A stretch of 60,000 nt of DNA, taken from contig NC_092675.1 in the NCBI RefSeq assembly GCF_964355755.1, positions 1,309,001 to 1,369,000 on the forward strand. The letters run 5' to 3'. Positions 36,801 to 46,825 of the stretch are shown in pieces. Position 1 is the stretch's first letter; each line of letters begins with the position of its first letter. A program made the translations under genes and the position numbers. The notes beneath the pieces were generated by a model, which did not search any database, had not been told where the DNA came from, and worked only from the letters and a program-made list of their open reading frames with translations. This DNA comes from Antedon mediterranea. Taxonomy: Eukaryota; Echinodermata; Crinoidea; Comatulida; Antedonidae.

Positions 36801-39800
36801 TGCGTGTCTTTTCACATTATCTAATTTGGGTGTCGGAGTACCATACTAATTGAATCCTTAGAACTAATTCGAAATTTCCTCAGTTACCAGTTAAGCTTGA
36901 GGACCAGAATAAATACATGTACATATTGTAAACAAGTAATGGCAGTATTTGCATGGACATTTCGGACATTATGTTATCGTGGAGGGTAGTACAAGAAACA
37001 ATTTTACTGGAAAACATTCTTTAAAGAATAGCCCAGTATAAATATATATAAAAAAAATATTTCAAATGCAATCAACCAAAAAATAACACGGAATCCAATG
37101 GCAGTGTACATGATGGTCTATAGTTTGAAAGAACACTTCAGAAAACTAGAAAGCCTGATAAATTCTGGTACATAAGATTATACTAAAAAGTGGTCCAGAA
37201 TTGGGACGATGGTCTGGATTGCCTCCAAAATTTAATGGAGTGGTCCTTGACCACATATCTTCATTCATTTTGATAAAGATCTTGTAATTACTTTTTGATT
37301 AATCCTGCTAACAAACAAACAAACAGACAAACGCGATCAACTACATATGCCTCCTCCTTGGCGGAGGTAAAAAAGGGAAATGATTATACTAGATTAAATA
37401 CTAATACTACTAATTATAGAATTTATAAACATTTACAAGTGCATTCTGCCATCCAATTTCTTCACGCATAATTGTTGCTCTTCTTTTGTCATCTTCCAAA
37501 TTTGCTCCTATTTTCATTTTGAATCTTGTCCAACCTTCTGACAGAGCTTTTCTACATTTCTGAAAAAACAAGGTAGCTTTTTAACAACAGAAAATTAATT
37601 TTCACCTAAGGTAAGTAAATTGTCAAGGTTCAATGCACTTTTTTGGGGAAACTGTAGTTTTTCATAAGGTTTAGAAAGCTTGAAATAGTATTTACTTGCT
37701 ATCTGCAATAAACCTTATAGACACAGTATTAATGATTTTAGACTCTTTGGATCAATTCAAACAATTAATTAGTAAGGATGAATAGGATATTTGTAGGATG
37801 AATAGGATAGGATGAATAGGATAGATGAATAAGATAGGATAGAATGAATAAGATAGGATAGATTATTGCTTACTTCTCTTAGTGTTTCATCTGAGTAACC
37901 TAGCCAAGCAGTGGATGTTGTGTATGCTGGGTAACCATTCTCACATACAAACTTTTCTATACAAAAATAAATGTATATAAAATATTTTAATTACACTGGA
38001 ATTTGAAAATAAAAAAAGGATAGCAACAAATTGTGAAATGAAGATAACTATAACTTGTTACCTCTTTTCAGCTTTGTTGATTGCTGCTGTTGCAGTATTT
38101 CAGTTGCCTCATCTTTTGTAACAACATCAGTTCTAAATTCGTAAAATTATGAATCATTAAGTAGCTATACTGTGTTGAGGAATCTAGTAAGAAAGGCATC
38201 GCAAAATGAATTAACATAACGTAACCAGTGGCGTAACGCAGAGGGCTTCGGCACCTGGATTAGAAACCCTAACCTCCAACGCTGGAGGCCTTGCACATTT
38301 TTAGCTTTTTCGACATATTTTTTAATGTTGTTTCTTTTCTCTGGGCACTGCTCAGGGGCCCCATAAGCTCCAGGGCTCAGGGTTTAGTCAGTGAGCACCA
38401 CTGAATGTAACAGAAAATGATCCCTAGTGGTAATAGGTAGTATAGTAATAGTACAATTATAGTAACAGGTTTGTAGCTTATATTATTAAACAAGGAATAC
38501 TAATAGTGTCCATTTTCCAAAACATTATGTCCTCTAAAAATGATGAACAAATTCATCAAAAATAACAACTTACATATAACGAAAATCTACACAAGAAACA
38601 AGTTGTTCTGGTGTCTAGAAACAATATTCAAACAAATTATTTTTATTCACATTTATTTGAATATTTCAATTTAAATATTTAAAGAAAAAATTAAAATATG
38701 AATATTTATAATATGACAATACCACTGTTTTGACACACGGTTACTTTTCAAGGAAGGGGAAATAGCCATATATATATATATTTATACAGATAAACTAGTC
38801 ATGAATTAAGCTCTGTCTACACTATCAAACTATATGTGACAAAAAATGTCTTGTGCCCATATATAGACTTAATGATGTCAAATCACTACCATATTTGGGC
38901 ACATTACACTTTTTTTGTAAAACTAGTTTGATAGTGTAGACAGAGCTTAAGCAACATGATCCGTTTTATTAGAATGTTTAGTAAAATTAATAAAGTACTT
39001 GGTTTATAATAAAGTAAAGTGAATATTTAACATAAAGGACAAATAGACGTAATAAAAGTACTTACCATGTCTGTTAGAAGTTTCCATAAAGGCTGAATAA
39101 AAAAATAAAAAATTCATCATGATTGGTCTAATACCACAGTTTTCATTTGGTGCTGCGTAAATTGTATGGAATCCTTAAAATAGGAAAACATGTCATCTTC
39201 TGGGTCCTATCTCATCTAACTACAAGTGAAAGCTGCATTTTTTTTTTATATTTTTAGTATCAATTAAAGATTATCTATTAAAACATTGCCAAGGATAACC
39301 TGTTCACAAGACAAACATATACAGAAGATGATCTACATTAACAAAGTCTTATTACAAGTCTTTGGGAGTGGAGTTATAATTTGTCATTATAAAAAATCCT
39401 GACATGACTTGAACCCAGGACCCTTTGATTGGTGGCCAAGCATCATACACTTTCGTATCTAAAGCCCTCCCTCTGGAGAGCACGGGCTATTGTCGGTTTA
39501 TACAGGTAAGCTAGGCAAACATTAGACCACCAACCAACTCCACTCCGTAATGATAAGCTTACCTTTTTTTCTCGTTTGGCATAGAGATCCCATATTGCAT
39601 TGAGAATCGCAGCACAAGCCAAGTGTATCACCCCCTTTTCTGGACCTATCTAAAAAAATTAGAAATAAAATGAGGTAATTGTTAATATTTTCAGTATATT
39701 GCTGATGAGTTAATCTAATAATAATGGTAATGATAACAATGAATTTTTATGTTGGTTGTTGCATTTATACAAGCAATGCAACGAACGTCCAACACACTGT

Positions 39801-41217
39801 TCCACACACCCTTACATTAGTATACAATTTGAAAACATCTTAATTGTACTCAACCCATCTTAATTGAGATTCACTAGTTAAGGTTCTCCAGAAACTTCCA
39901 AATTCTGCAACAATCTTGTTGAAATCCTTACCAACAACAAATGGTACGAGTGCTTTCACTGCCTGGCATACTGCAATAAAGAAATTCATGTTTATTCAAA
40001 TTTGCACATTTCTACAGATCTATGTTAGAAAGGGTGGAGGTAAATTGAATTTTTAAAATAAATAGCACATACAAATTAGCAGGCAGCCTTTACAAGTACT
40101 CCTATTGCTTCCTTATTTCACTTAAAGGTAAGCATCACTTAAGGAAAGCATGACAATTGATTGTCCAGATTTATATGACAACAACTAAAGTTTGGTAGTG
40201 TAGACAGAGCTTAAAGCATTGTCTACACTACCATATATTATGGGCACATCAAACTTTTTTGACACATAAAGTTTGATATTGTAGACAGAGCTTAAGATTA
40301 TATAATTCAATTGTACTTACTAACTTCAGTCCCTCTTCCACAAGTAAATGTTGGTCCATGTCCGGTTAATCCATCATTCACATTGGTTCCAATTATCACA
40401 TATGCACAGGAATAGTCTGGGTCTGTATGCTGACAAACAGTAAGTTCAAATAGGCATTTACTGTAGGCACTTGGCAATTGTATGACCCACTCTACGACCC
40501 CGGGAGAGGTGCGTCATTTTTTCGATGTGCATCATACCTTAAGAATACCATGACGCACCCGTGCGTCAAGAAAAGTGACTTACCTTTAAGTAACCATGAC
40601 ACACCCATTTTAAAGAACCATTTACCATGTTGTCCATGATATGGTGGGTGGTAAAGTGACACACAATTGTTCGTTGATGTGACGTACCATTATTATTGAC
40701 TCACCCATGACGTACCTCTACCAGCAGGGGTGTTGTATGGGTCACACAATTGACAAGTGCATTAAAATTTATAAAAAATATTATATATAATAAAATACCA
40801 ATTTAATGGCATTATCATAAGGCCTACAGACTAAATACAATGCAAACACATTTACGGTAGGCCTATTTTCATTCCATTAAATAATTCATTGTTAAGCTAA
40901 AGCCGGGGAAATTGTTATGTGATATATAGGCATGATTACAAATTACTGTACTACTAGTACTACTAATACGCCTCTACTACTACTAGCCTAGGCCTATTTA
41001 AATTAGGCTAGAGAGGCCTATTCTTCTAAGACAGAGCTGAGAAGGTGAAGCTCAGCTCAGCCAGCAGTGACAGACTCTGTGTAGAAAGCAATGCTAGCTA
41101 GATTTAGGAAAGAGGTGACTTTGTAAACATCTTTACCATTGCGTCTGATCCATGACCTTCAAGAGATGTCGGAAAACGAATATCTTTCACTTCTAGGGAT
41201 GATATTAGAACAGTCAT
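33860..41217 (-). CDS. ENOSF1: ENOSF1-like enolase-superfamily sugar-acid (L-fuconate) dehydratase
   Basis: Fourteen exons read leftward: 41217-41137, 40429-40321, 39970-39855, 39649-39563, 39092-39066, 38614-38574, 38132-38062, 37956-37874, 37559-37437, 36760-36626, 36346-36175, 35516-35417, 34951-34870 and 33961-33860. All phases join; the product is 442 aa, like human ENOSF1 (443). Family members dehydrate sugar acids such as L-fuconate by Mg2+-assisted proton abstraction. Key residues are present: FKMKIG with Lys219 and Lys221, Asp249 (MMDCNQRW), Glu275 ([10 protein letters not shown]), Glu304 (ATGEMCQNR) and His354 (VCPHAGG). The N-terminal capping domain ([18 protein letters not shown]) is intact. 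The start is the only ATG before that conserved motif. Exon 5 is a 27-nt microexon. Residue changes to note are GEMCQ and GGVLLCELV, against GEQCH and GGVGLCELV recalled for human. The gene converges with the acid phosphatase gene. Confidence 0.95.
35003..35191. repeat. 31-bp minisatellite, 6 copies, in ENOSF1 intron 12
   Basis: Head-to-tail copies of CATTCCTCATTCATGATGTC plus AATCTTTCCAA. The first copy is slightly longer (CGTCCATAATGATG). It lies about 50 bp downstream of the exon 13 acceptor coordinate on the plus map. Confidence 0.92.
35543..35684. mobile_element. MITE-A in ENOSF1 intron 11
   Basis: Termini ATCTCTGTCTACACTATCAA and AATAGTGTAGACAGAGCTTT, with the inner AAATATGGTAGTGATATGAC. 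The left end lies only 26 bp from exon 12 (35516), so it may border the branch-point region. Confidence 0.85.
37786..37866. repeat. GGATGAATAGGATA minisatellite
   Basis: Irregular copies of GGATGAATAGGAT and GATGAATAAGATA in ENOSF1 intron 8, immediately beside exon 8 (ends at 37874). Confidence 0.8.
38226..38402 (+). mobile_element. hAT-like element, copy 1, ENOSF1 intron 6
   Basis: Begins CAGTGGCGTAACGCAGAGG, includes CCAACGCTGGAGGCCT and CTGCTCAGGGGCCCCATAAG, and ends in CACCACTG. An inverted copy at 43745-43939 shares all these parts. The CAGTGGCGTA terminus is typical of hAT-type elements; no transposase is present. Confidence 0.68.
38807..38950. mobile_element. MITE-A in ENOSF1 intron 5, near-perfect ends
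   Basis: Terminal repeats TTAAGCTCTGTCTACACTAT and ATAGTGTAGACAGAGCTTAA are exact reverse complements. The best copy for defining the family ends, including the outer TTAA or TA. Confidence 0.9.
39363..39540 (-). repeat. Probable SINE family 2 copy, ENOSF1 intron 4
   Basis: The minus strand contains GTTGGTTGGTGGTCTAATG (A box like), GGGTCCTGGGTTCAAGTC (B box like) and ATAACTCCACTCCC, which matches the body of the 23140 element. The end lies about 20 bp from the exon 4 donor. Confidence 0.5.
40189..40295. mobile_element. MITE-A, short form plus an extra terminus, ENOSF1 intron 2
   Basis: A lone right end (TTTGGTAGTGTAGACAGAGC) at 40189-40213 is followed by a shortened element with both ends, the last being ATTGTAGACAGAGCTTAAG. 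The element stops only 25 bp from the exon 2 splice donor. Confidence 0.78.
40466..40760. mobile_element. MITE-D, 295 bp, ENOSF1 intron 1
   Basis: The ends GGCACTTGGCAATTGTATGA and TCACACAATTGACAAGTGC form imperfect inverted repeats of about 27 bp. The inner part repeats ATGACGCACCC and ATGACRYACC in several orientations. Single copy in this window. Confidence 0.65.
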
Positions 41218-41300
41218 TATGTTGATAAGCAATATAATATAAGTAAATGCTAGGCCTACAAAATCTAAAACACACTGTGTTCACCCAAGCGGAGCGAAGT

Positions 41301-41309
41301 CCACGTGAC
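41301..41309 (-). promoter_or_regulatory. GTCACGTGG E-box upstream of the ENOSF1-like start
   Basis: Read on the gene's own strand, GTCACGTGG sits 84 bp upstream of the ATG. The identical 9-mer stands upstream of the acid phosphatase start in the same relative orientation. It matches the CLEAR-type core for TFEB-class factors, but also other bHLH-zip factors (USF, MYC/MAX). Confidence 0.4.
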
Positions 41310-41877
41310 ATCTTTCGTGGCGTACACACGTACCTGGATGGTGAATAAACTTTGCTTAACTTATCTTTGTTCTCTGAAATCTGATTGGTTGCATGTTTTT
41401 GGTTAGTCGACTTTTTCGTGAGGGTACAAAAAAACAGATTTAATTTGCATTGGTTGCTTATTAATTATATTGTATTTTGTTATTAATTTAGATGTTTTAT
41501 TCAAGTTAAGGCATTACTAATTAATCAGTGAATTTGTATTATTGTTTTTATTTTATTGAAAGTTCTGTGTGTGTTAAATTTAAATCAGTGATTTGTTTGG
41601 TTATATAATGTTTTAATTGTGTGTAGCTTAAGTTTCCAAGTTTGGCTGCACCACTTATTAAATGTGTTGCCACTGATCTAAAAGTGATTGTTAATATTTA
41701 TTTATAACAAAGAAAATGTGACACTTTGACGAGCTAAATTGCAAAGCCTATGAAAATGATATCGCAACAAAATATTTAACATTCAAGAACAAAACATAAA
41801 GTTATTTAAGATAATTTTTAAGTAATATTGGTAAAAATTCCGTATTGAGTATATATTTAGAGTGTTTTTTATTTATT

Positions 41878-42369
41878 TATTTTCTTATTTAACCTTATTT
41901 ATAGAGGGTAACCCTAAACAGCCTAATCAATTGGCCTTTATGGTGAGTTATGAGTGGCTTTGTGTGTACACAGGGGTACCCCCTACTCGTTTATGGTGAG
42001 TTATGAGTGGCTTTGTGTGTACACAGGGGTACCCCCTACTCGTTTATGGTGAGTTATGAGTGGCTTTGTGTGTACACAGGGGTACCCCCTACTCGTTTAT
42101 GGTGAGTTATGAGTGGCTTTGTGTGTACACAGGGGTACCCCCTACTCGTTTATGGTGAGTTATGAGTGGCTTTGTGTGTACACAGGGGTACCCCCTACTC
42201 GTTTATGGTGAGTTATGAGTGGCTTTGTGTGTACACAGGGGTACCCCCTACTCGTTTATGGTGAGTTATGAGTGGCTTTGTGTACACAGGGGTACCCCCT
42301 ACTCGCTTCGAAGTGCACATGAACTGGATGTGTACGCTGGACCCATGGTTTATAGTCCTTATTCTTGAT
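41878..42369 (-). repeat. SINE family 1 fragment expanded by an internal minisatellite
   Basis: Reading on plus, TAACCTTATTTATAGAGGGT starts the SINE tail and the body resumes after the array with GAAGTGCACATGAACTGGAT and TTTATAGTCCTTATTC. The tRNA-like head is missing. The middle is seven tandem copies of a SINE segment (41938-42305). Confidence 0.82.
41938..42305. repeat. 53-bp minisatellite, 7 copies, born inside a SINE
   Basis: Seven copies of a 53-bp unit (TTATGGTGAGTTATGAGTGG, then GTGTACACAGGGGTACCCCC). The first six are identical to the eye; the last lacks four bases. The unit corresponds to the SINE stretch around the GAGTAGGGGGT motif. Confidence 0.95.
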
Positions 42370-42577
42370 AAGTTTCCATTTTCCATAATTCTCCTTACCT
42401 AATACTATATTTTTACATTATCATTACCGTTTGTCATAGGACCTAAAGGAGGCTGATTAAAATTAGTTTTATCCTAGAGAAAATGAGGTACTGCAGTAAA
42501 CAAATCCTGATTTGAGGAAGTTAGTTGTGTTAGCAGCTCCTGTCAAGAAGAAGCAGTATAAGACTAGTTTAGTTTTG

Positions 42578-42722
42578 TTTGGTTCTCACTAGAGACGCAA
42601 CAGAAGGACACAACGTAACGTAAATGAGTTGATCAATCACAAGCGATGAAGCATTCGTTATGTCGCTTGTCATTGGTCAACTCGTTTGCGTTGCATCTAC
42701 GTTCTTGCGTTGCGCATCTAGT
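42578..42722. mobile_element. MITE-C pair 1, left member
   Basis: The ends GGTTCTCACTAGAGACGCAA and GCGTTGCGCATCTAGT pair; inner TTGATCAATCACAAGCGATG pairs with CGCTTGTCATTGGTCAACTC. Confidence 0.8.
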
Positions 42723-42903
42723 AAAGCTTGGTTCCCACTAGAACGTAACGCAAAGACGTAAACGCAACACAAACGTGTTAACCAATGACAAGTGAAGTTA
42801 TAGACAGTTAGCAATCAAGCGAATAAGCCATCGCTTGTGATTGGTTAATTCACTTGCGTTGTGTTACGTCCTTTTGTTGCGTCGCTAGTGGGAACCACGC
42901 TTA
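42723..42903. mobile_element. MITE-C pair 1, right member
   Basis: The ends AAAGCTTGGTTCCCACTAG and CTAGTGGGAACCACGCTT pair; inner TTAACCAATGACAAGTGAAG pairs with CGCTTGTGATTGGTTAATTC, with TTATAGACAG unique to this subtype. It abuts the left member. Confidence 0.82.
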
Positions 42904-43744
42904 AGAACCAAGCTTTACGGTACAGAAACAGCACAATTATTAGGTGAAACGGTGCGCGTAATTATTTTTTTCCAGGACGAACGTGGGCAGAAATCATGAA
43001 TAATTCATGATTAATTATGACATAATAGGGAACAGAGGGCGCTGTATAAGAATGCAAACGGTGCAACAGCCGACTCAACCTCGTTTGCTTTATTATATAG
43101 TGCGCCATCTAGAGAACGATGAGCCATTTCCTTTGAATGTATTTTTTTCTAATGTTTAAAAAGTGAATAATTATATACCGTGATGGCATATATACCGTGA
43201 TGGTATACCTAATTGTGCTTAAATAAGGATGGATTATTTAGAGAGGTCCATTTTCACCCCGAGCTCATCACCTCCTTTAACGTCTGTGGTAAAAATAAGA
43301 TAGAAGTAACTGTTCCCATCCCATTAAATTTAATAAAGTACAAATCAAGCGTACTTTTCCTTGAAGTACCTTATTTAAAGTCCTTATTTAAATTTCTTGT
43401 TTATTTATTAACCTGCCATCTTGATCATTTCTCACGCCTACAAAATCCACGGTATTAAAACAAAATTCCCGTTAGACGTCATGATATACCGCGTGGTAAC
43501 CAGATGGTATAGCATTCGGAAGGAGATTTTAACAATAGTGCCGATTACATTTTGTTCCGATAGTGATCCATTGATCTATTCCGGATTCATTCCCCACTCG
43601 ATAATTACTAGGTCGCAGTATACCGGATATCCGTAGAACCGACGATTTTTAAATGAACCTGAAACATTTTTTTTTTGCAGAGAGGGAATATTAGATTGCA
43701 ATTACTTTTCTCCAATTATTTGGTTTTTTTTTATGGCATATCAA
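42904..43744. other. No gene seen
   Basis: A run of moderately open sequence at 43.2-43.6 kb has no family features and a stop in every reading on plausible splice borders. No exon is supported. Confidence 0.45.
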
Positions 43745-43939
43745 CAGTAGCGTAATGGCTATGAGCGCTCACTTGACTAAACGCAGGGGCTTATGGGGGC
43801 CCCTGAGCAGTACCCAGAGGAGGAAAAACAGGCATTAAAATATGTCGAAAAGGGGTAAAAACGCCCGAGGCCTCCAGGGTTGGAGGACCACTTAGGGTTC
43901 CTAAACCAGGGGCTTCAGGTCTCTACGTTACGACACTGC
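43745..43939 (-). mobile_element. hAT-like element, copy 2
   Basis: Reverse complement of the 38226 element. Its ends CAGTAGCGTAATGG and CGTTACGACACTG form terminal inverted repeats of about 13 bp. Confidence 0.68.
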
Positions 43940-44117
43940 AAATCAATAACTAGTGCCATTATTCGGGTAACATTAATAGCTATCATAATGGTAGGACGAG
44001 TCTGCAACTCCTCATCTCAGAATCCACTGTAGTAGCTTTATCAAATTTAGTCTTAACACTTGAGCAAGCCTACTGAATGGTATTGGCCTACCAATGTCTA
44101 GGAACACTTTTGGTGAA

Positions 44118-44238
44118 ACGCAATATCTATGTGACAAAAATATTTGATATGCCCATATATGGACATGATGATGTCACATTACTACCATATTTGGACACAT
44201 CACACTTTTTTTGTCAAGCTAGTTTGGCAGTGTAGACG
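44118..44238. mobile_element. MITE-A, degraded left end, right end feeding a satellite
   Basis: Contains ATATATGGACATGATGATGT, CCATATTTGGACACATCACA and the right terminus TTTGTCAAGCTAGTTTGGCA. That right terminus is repeated three more times downstream as part of a composite tandem unit. Confidence 0.8.
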
Positions 44239-44803
44239 TCTGGTTTTATTTCAGTGTCTGTGGCGAGATTCGAACCAGCGATCTATCGTATACATAGCGG
44301 TCTTCCGTCGAGATTCGAACCAGCAATCTATCGTATACATAGCGGTCTTCCGTCGAGATTCGAACCAGCGATCTATCGGATACATAGCGCAGTCTTCCGT
44401 TGACAGGGTTTGGGTTTACTTTGTCAAGCTAGTTTGGCAGTGTAGACGTCTGGTTTTATTTCAGTGTCTGTGGCGAGATTCGAACCAGCGATCTATCGTA
44501 TACATAGCGGTCTTCCGTCGAGATTCGAACCAGCGATCTATCGGATACATAGCGCGGTCTTCCGTTGACAGGGTTTGGGTTTACTTTGTCAAGCTAGTTT
44601 GGCAGTGTAGACGTCTGGTTTTATTTCAGTGTCTGTGGCGAGATTCGAACCAGCGATCTATCGTATACATAGCGGTCTTCCGTCGAGATTCGAACCAGCG
44701 ATCTATCGGATACATAGCGCGGTCTTCCGTTGACAGGGTTTGGGTTTAGTTTGTCAAGCTAGTTTGGCAGTGTAGACGTCTGGTTTTATTTCAGTGTCTG
44801 TGG
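44211..44803. repeat. Composite tandem repeat, units of 210, 165, 165 and a partial
   Basis: Units begin at 44211, 44421, 44586 and 44751 with TTGTCAAGCTAGTTTGGCAG (a MITE-A end). They continue with TTATTTCAGTGTCTGTGGCG and two or three 45-bp B-box units, and end TTGACAGGGTTTGGGTTT. The 210-bp unit equals 165 plus one 45-bp unit, so the inner repeat expands and contracts within the outer one. Confidence 0.92.
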
Positions 44804-45883
44804 CGAGATTCGAACCAGCGATCTATTGTATACATAGCGGTCTTCCGTCGAGATTCGAACCAGCAATCTATCGTATACATAGCGGTCTTCCGTCGAGATT
44901 CGAACCAGCAATCTATCGTATACATAGCGGTCTTCCGTCGAGATTCGAACCAGCGATCTATCGTATACATAGCGGTCTTCCGTCGAGATTCGAACCAGCA
45001 ATCTATCGTATACATAGCGGTCTTCCGTCGAGATTCGAACCAGCAATCTATCGTATACATAGCGGTCTTCCGTCGAGATTCGAACCAGCGATCTATCGTA
45101 TACATAGCGGTCTTCCGTCGAGATTCGAACCAGCGATCTATCGTATACATAGCGGTCTTCCGTCGAGATTCGAACCAGCAATCTATCGTATACATAGCGG
45201 TCTTCCGTTGAGATTCGAACCAGCGATCTATCGTATACATAGCGGTCTTCCGTCGAGATTCGAACCAGCAATCTATCGTATACATAGCGGTCTTCCGTCG
45301 AGATTCGAACCAGCGATCTATCGTATACATAGCGGTCTTCCGTCGAGATTCGAACCAGCAATCTATCGTATACATAGCGGTCTTCCGTCGAGATTCGAAC
45401 CAGCAATCTATCGTATACATAGCGGTCTTCCGTCGAGATTCGAACCAGCAATCTATCGTATACATAGCGGTCTTCCGTCGAGATTCGAACCAGCGATCTA
45501 TCGTATACATAGCGGTCTTCCGTCGAGATTCGAACCAGCAATCTATCGTATACATAGCGGTCTTCCGTCGAGATTCGAACCAGCAATCTATCGTATACAT
45601 AGCGGTCTTCCGTCGAGATTCGAACCAGCAATCTATCGTATACATAGCGGTCTTCCGGCGAGATTCGAACCAGCAATCTATCGTATACATAGCGGTCTTC
45701 CGTCGAGATTCGAACCAGCAATCTATCGTATACATAGCGGTCTTCCGTCGAGATTCGAACCAGCAATCTATCGTATACATAGCGGTCTTCCGTCGAGATT
45801 CGAACCAGCAATCTATCGTATACATAGCGGTCTTCCGTCGAGATTCGAACCAGCAATCTGTCGTATACATAGCGGTCTTCTGT
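44804..45883 (-). repeat. 45-bp satellite, 24 copies, each with a Pol III B box
   Basis: Exactly 24 units of 45 bp. On the minus strand each reads GCTGGTTCGAATCTCG, a perfect B box (GTTCGAATC) as in a tRNA T arm. It is preceded by CTATGTATACGATAG, a 4-bp stem with a 7-nt loop like an anticodon arm. Units differ mainly at one A/G site and rare single bases. No A box or D arm is present, so units resemble tRNA 3' halves. All frames are open because 45 is divisible by three and the unit lacks stops; I do not call protein genes. Confidence 0.93.
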
Positions 45884-46483
45884 TGACAGGGTTTGGGTTT
45901 ACTTTGCTTCACAAAGTTAATTTTAAATTAGATATTGCGCTACAATTTTGCTACATCTGTGACTACTGTAAAGTGACAGTAATGTGCCGCTATAGTCTAA
46001 TTCTGCAATTCAGATTAAAAGTTCATATGGCGTGATCTGTTCATTTAGTCGTATAATTTGTATGGTAATGTAGGTAAAGGTCTAGAAATAATTAAGTAGT
46101 TTATTATGAACCCCGGATTTATATAGGCCTACGGGTCATAAGGATATGAAGGATTAAACACAACGTATGATTCTGCTTTGATAAGACAATAATTGAGTGA
46201 TCGACCTAGTAAAATAACTGAACACCACACGTGGTCCCGGTTACAAATGGTGACTTTATGTACGGACACCTCATTTTGGTTGTCACCAGATGGTCGTCGA
46301 CGTCACCACAAGATGTCATTACCTTGTTGTTCTTGCACAATTCATGATATAAACTTATGGCGTCATCAACCTGATCGACGACATACTTTTGAAAATGAAC
46401 CGAATAGGACCCAGGTACTTATATACCAACGTTCTATCTATTATAGACCTATGCTCTATTGTTTGTAATAGGGACTACGTTTA

Positions 46484-46650
46484 TGCTTGGTTCCCACTCT
46501 AGAGAGACGCAACGCAAGGACGTAACGCAACGTAAGAGATTTGACCAATCACAAGCGATGGATTTATTCGACTGTCGCTTGTCATTGGTCAACACACTTG
46601 CGTTGCGTTTACGACGTCCTTGCGTTGCGTCATAGTGGGAACCGAGCTTT
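46484..46650. mobile_element. MITE-C pair 2, left member
   Basis: The ends GCTTGGTTCCCACTCTAGAG and ATAGTGGGAACCGAGC pair; inner TTTGACCAATCACAAGCGAT pairs with CGCTTGTCATTGGTCAACAC. Same subtype as 42578. Confidence 0.82.
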
Positions 46651-46651
46651 A

Positions 46652-46825
46652 AGCGTGGTTCCCATTAGAACGCAACGCAAGGACGTAAACGCAACGCAAG
46701 CGTTTTAACCAATGACAAGCGAAGTTATAGACAGCACAAGCGAATAAGCCATCGCTTGTGATTGGTCAATTCACTTGCGTTGCTTTACGTCCTTGCGTTG
46801 CGTCGCTAGTGGGAACCACGCTTTA
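46652..46825. mobile_element. MITE-C pair 2, right member
   Basis: Carries TTATAGACAG and AATAAGCCATCGCTTGTGAT like the right member of pair 1, with ends GCGTGGTTCCCATTAGAACG and GCTAGTGGGAACCACGC. Confidence 0.82.

Noticed and set aside
33860-41217. Pseudogene suspicion for the ENOSF1-like gene because of many small exons and inserted elements
   Set aside because: All 14 exons join in frame with good splice sites, full length and intact catalytic residues.
43213-43636. Two overlapping frames of 71-81 codons
   Set aside because: Different frames, no family features, and no splice borders to join them.
44804-45883. CRISPR-like regular array
   Set aside because: Units are contiguous with no unique spacers, and the surrounding genes are eukaryotic with introns.
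44786-46035. Open frames of 350-410 codons on both strands
   Set aside because: They arise from the 45-bp satellite, whose unit length is divisible by three and free of stops. No start context, domain or splice structure supports proteins.
46193-46468. 91-codon open frame with higher GC
   Set aside because: No domain features or conserved motif; it ends next to MITE-C and is likely chance.
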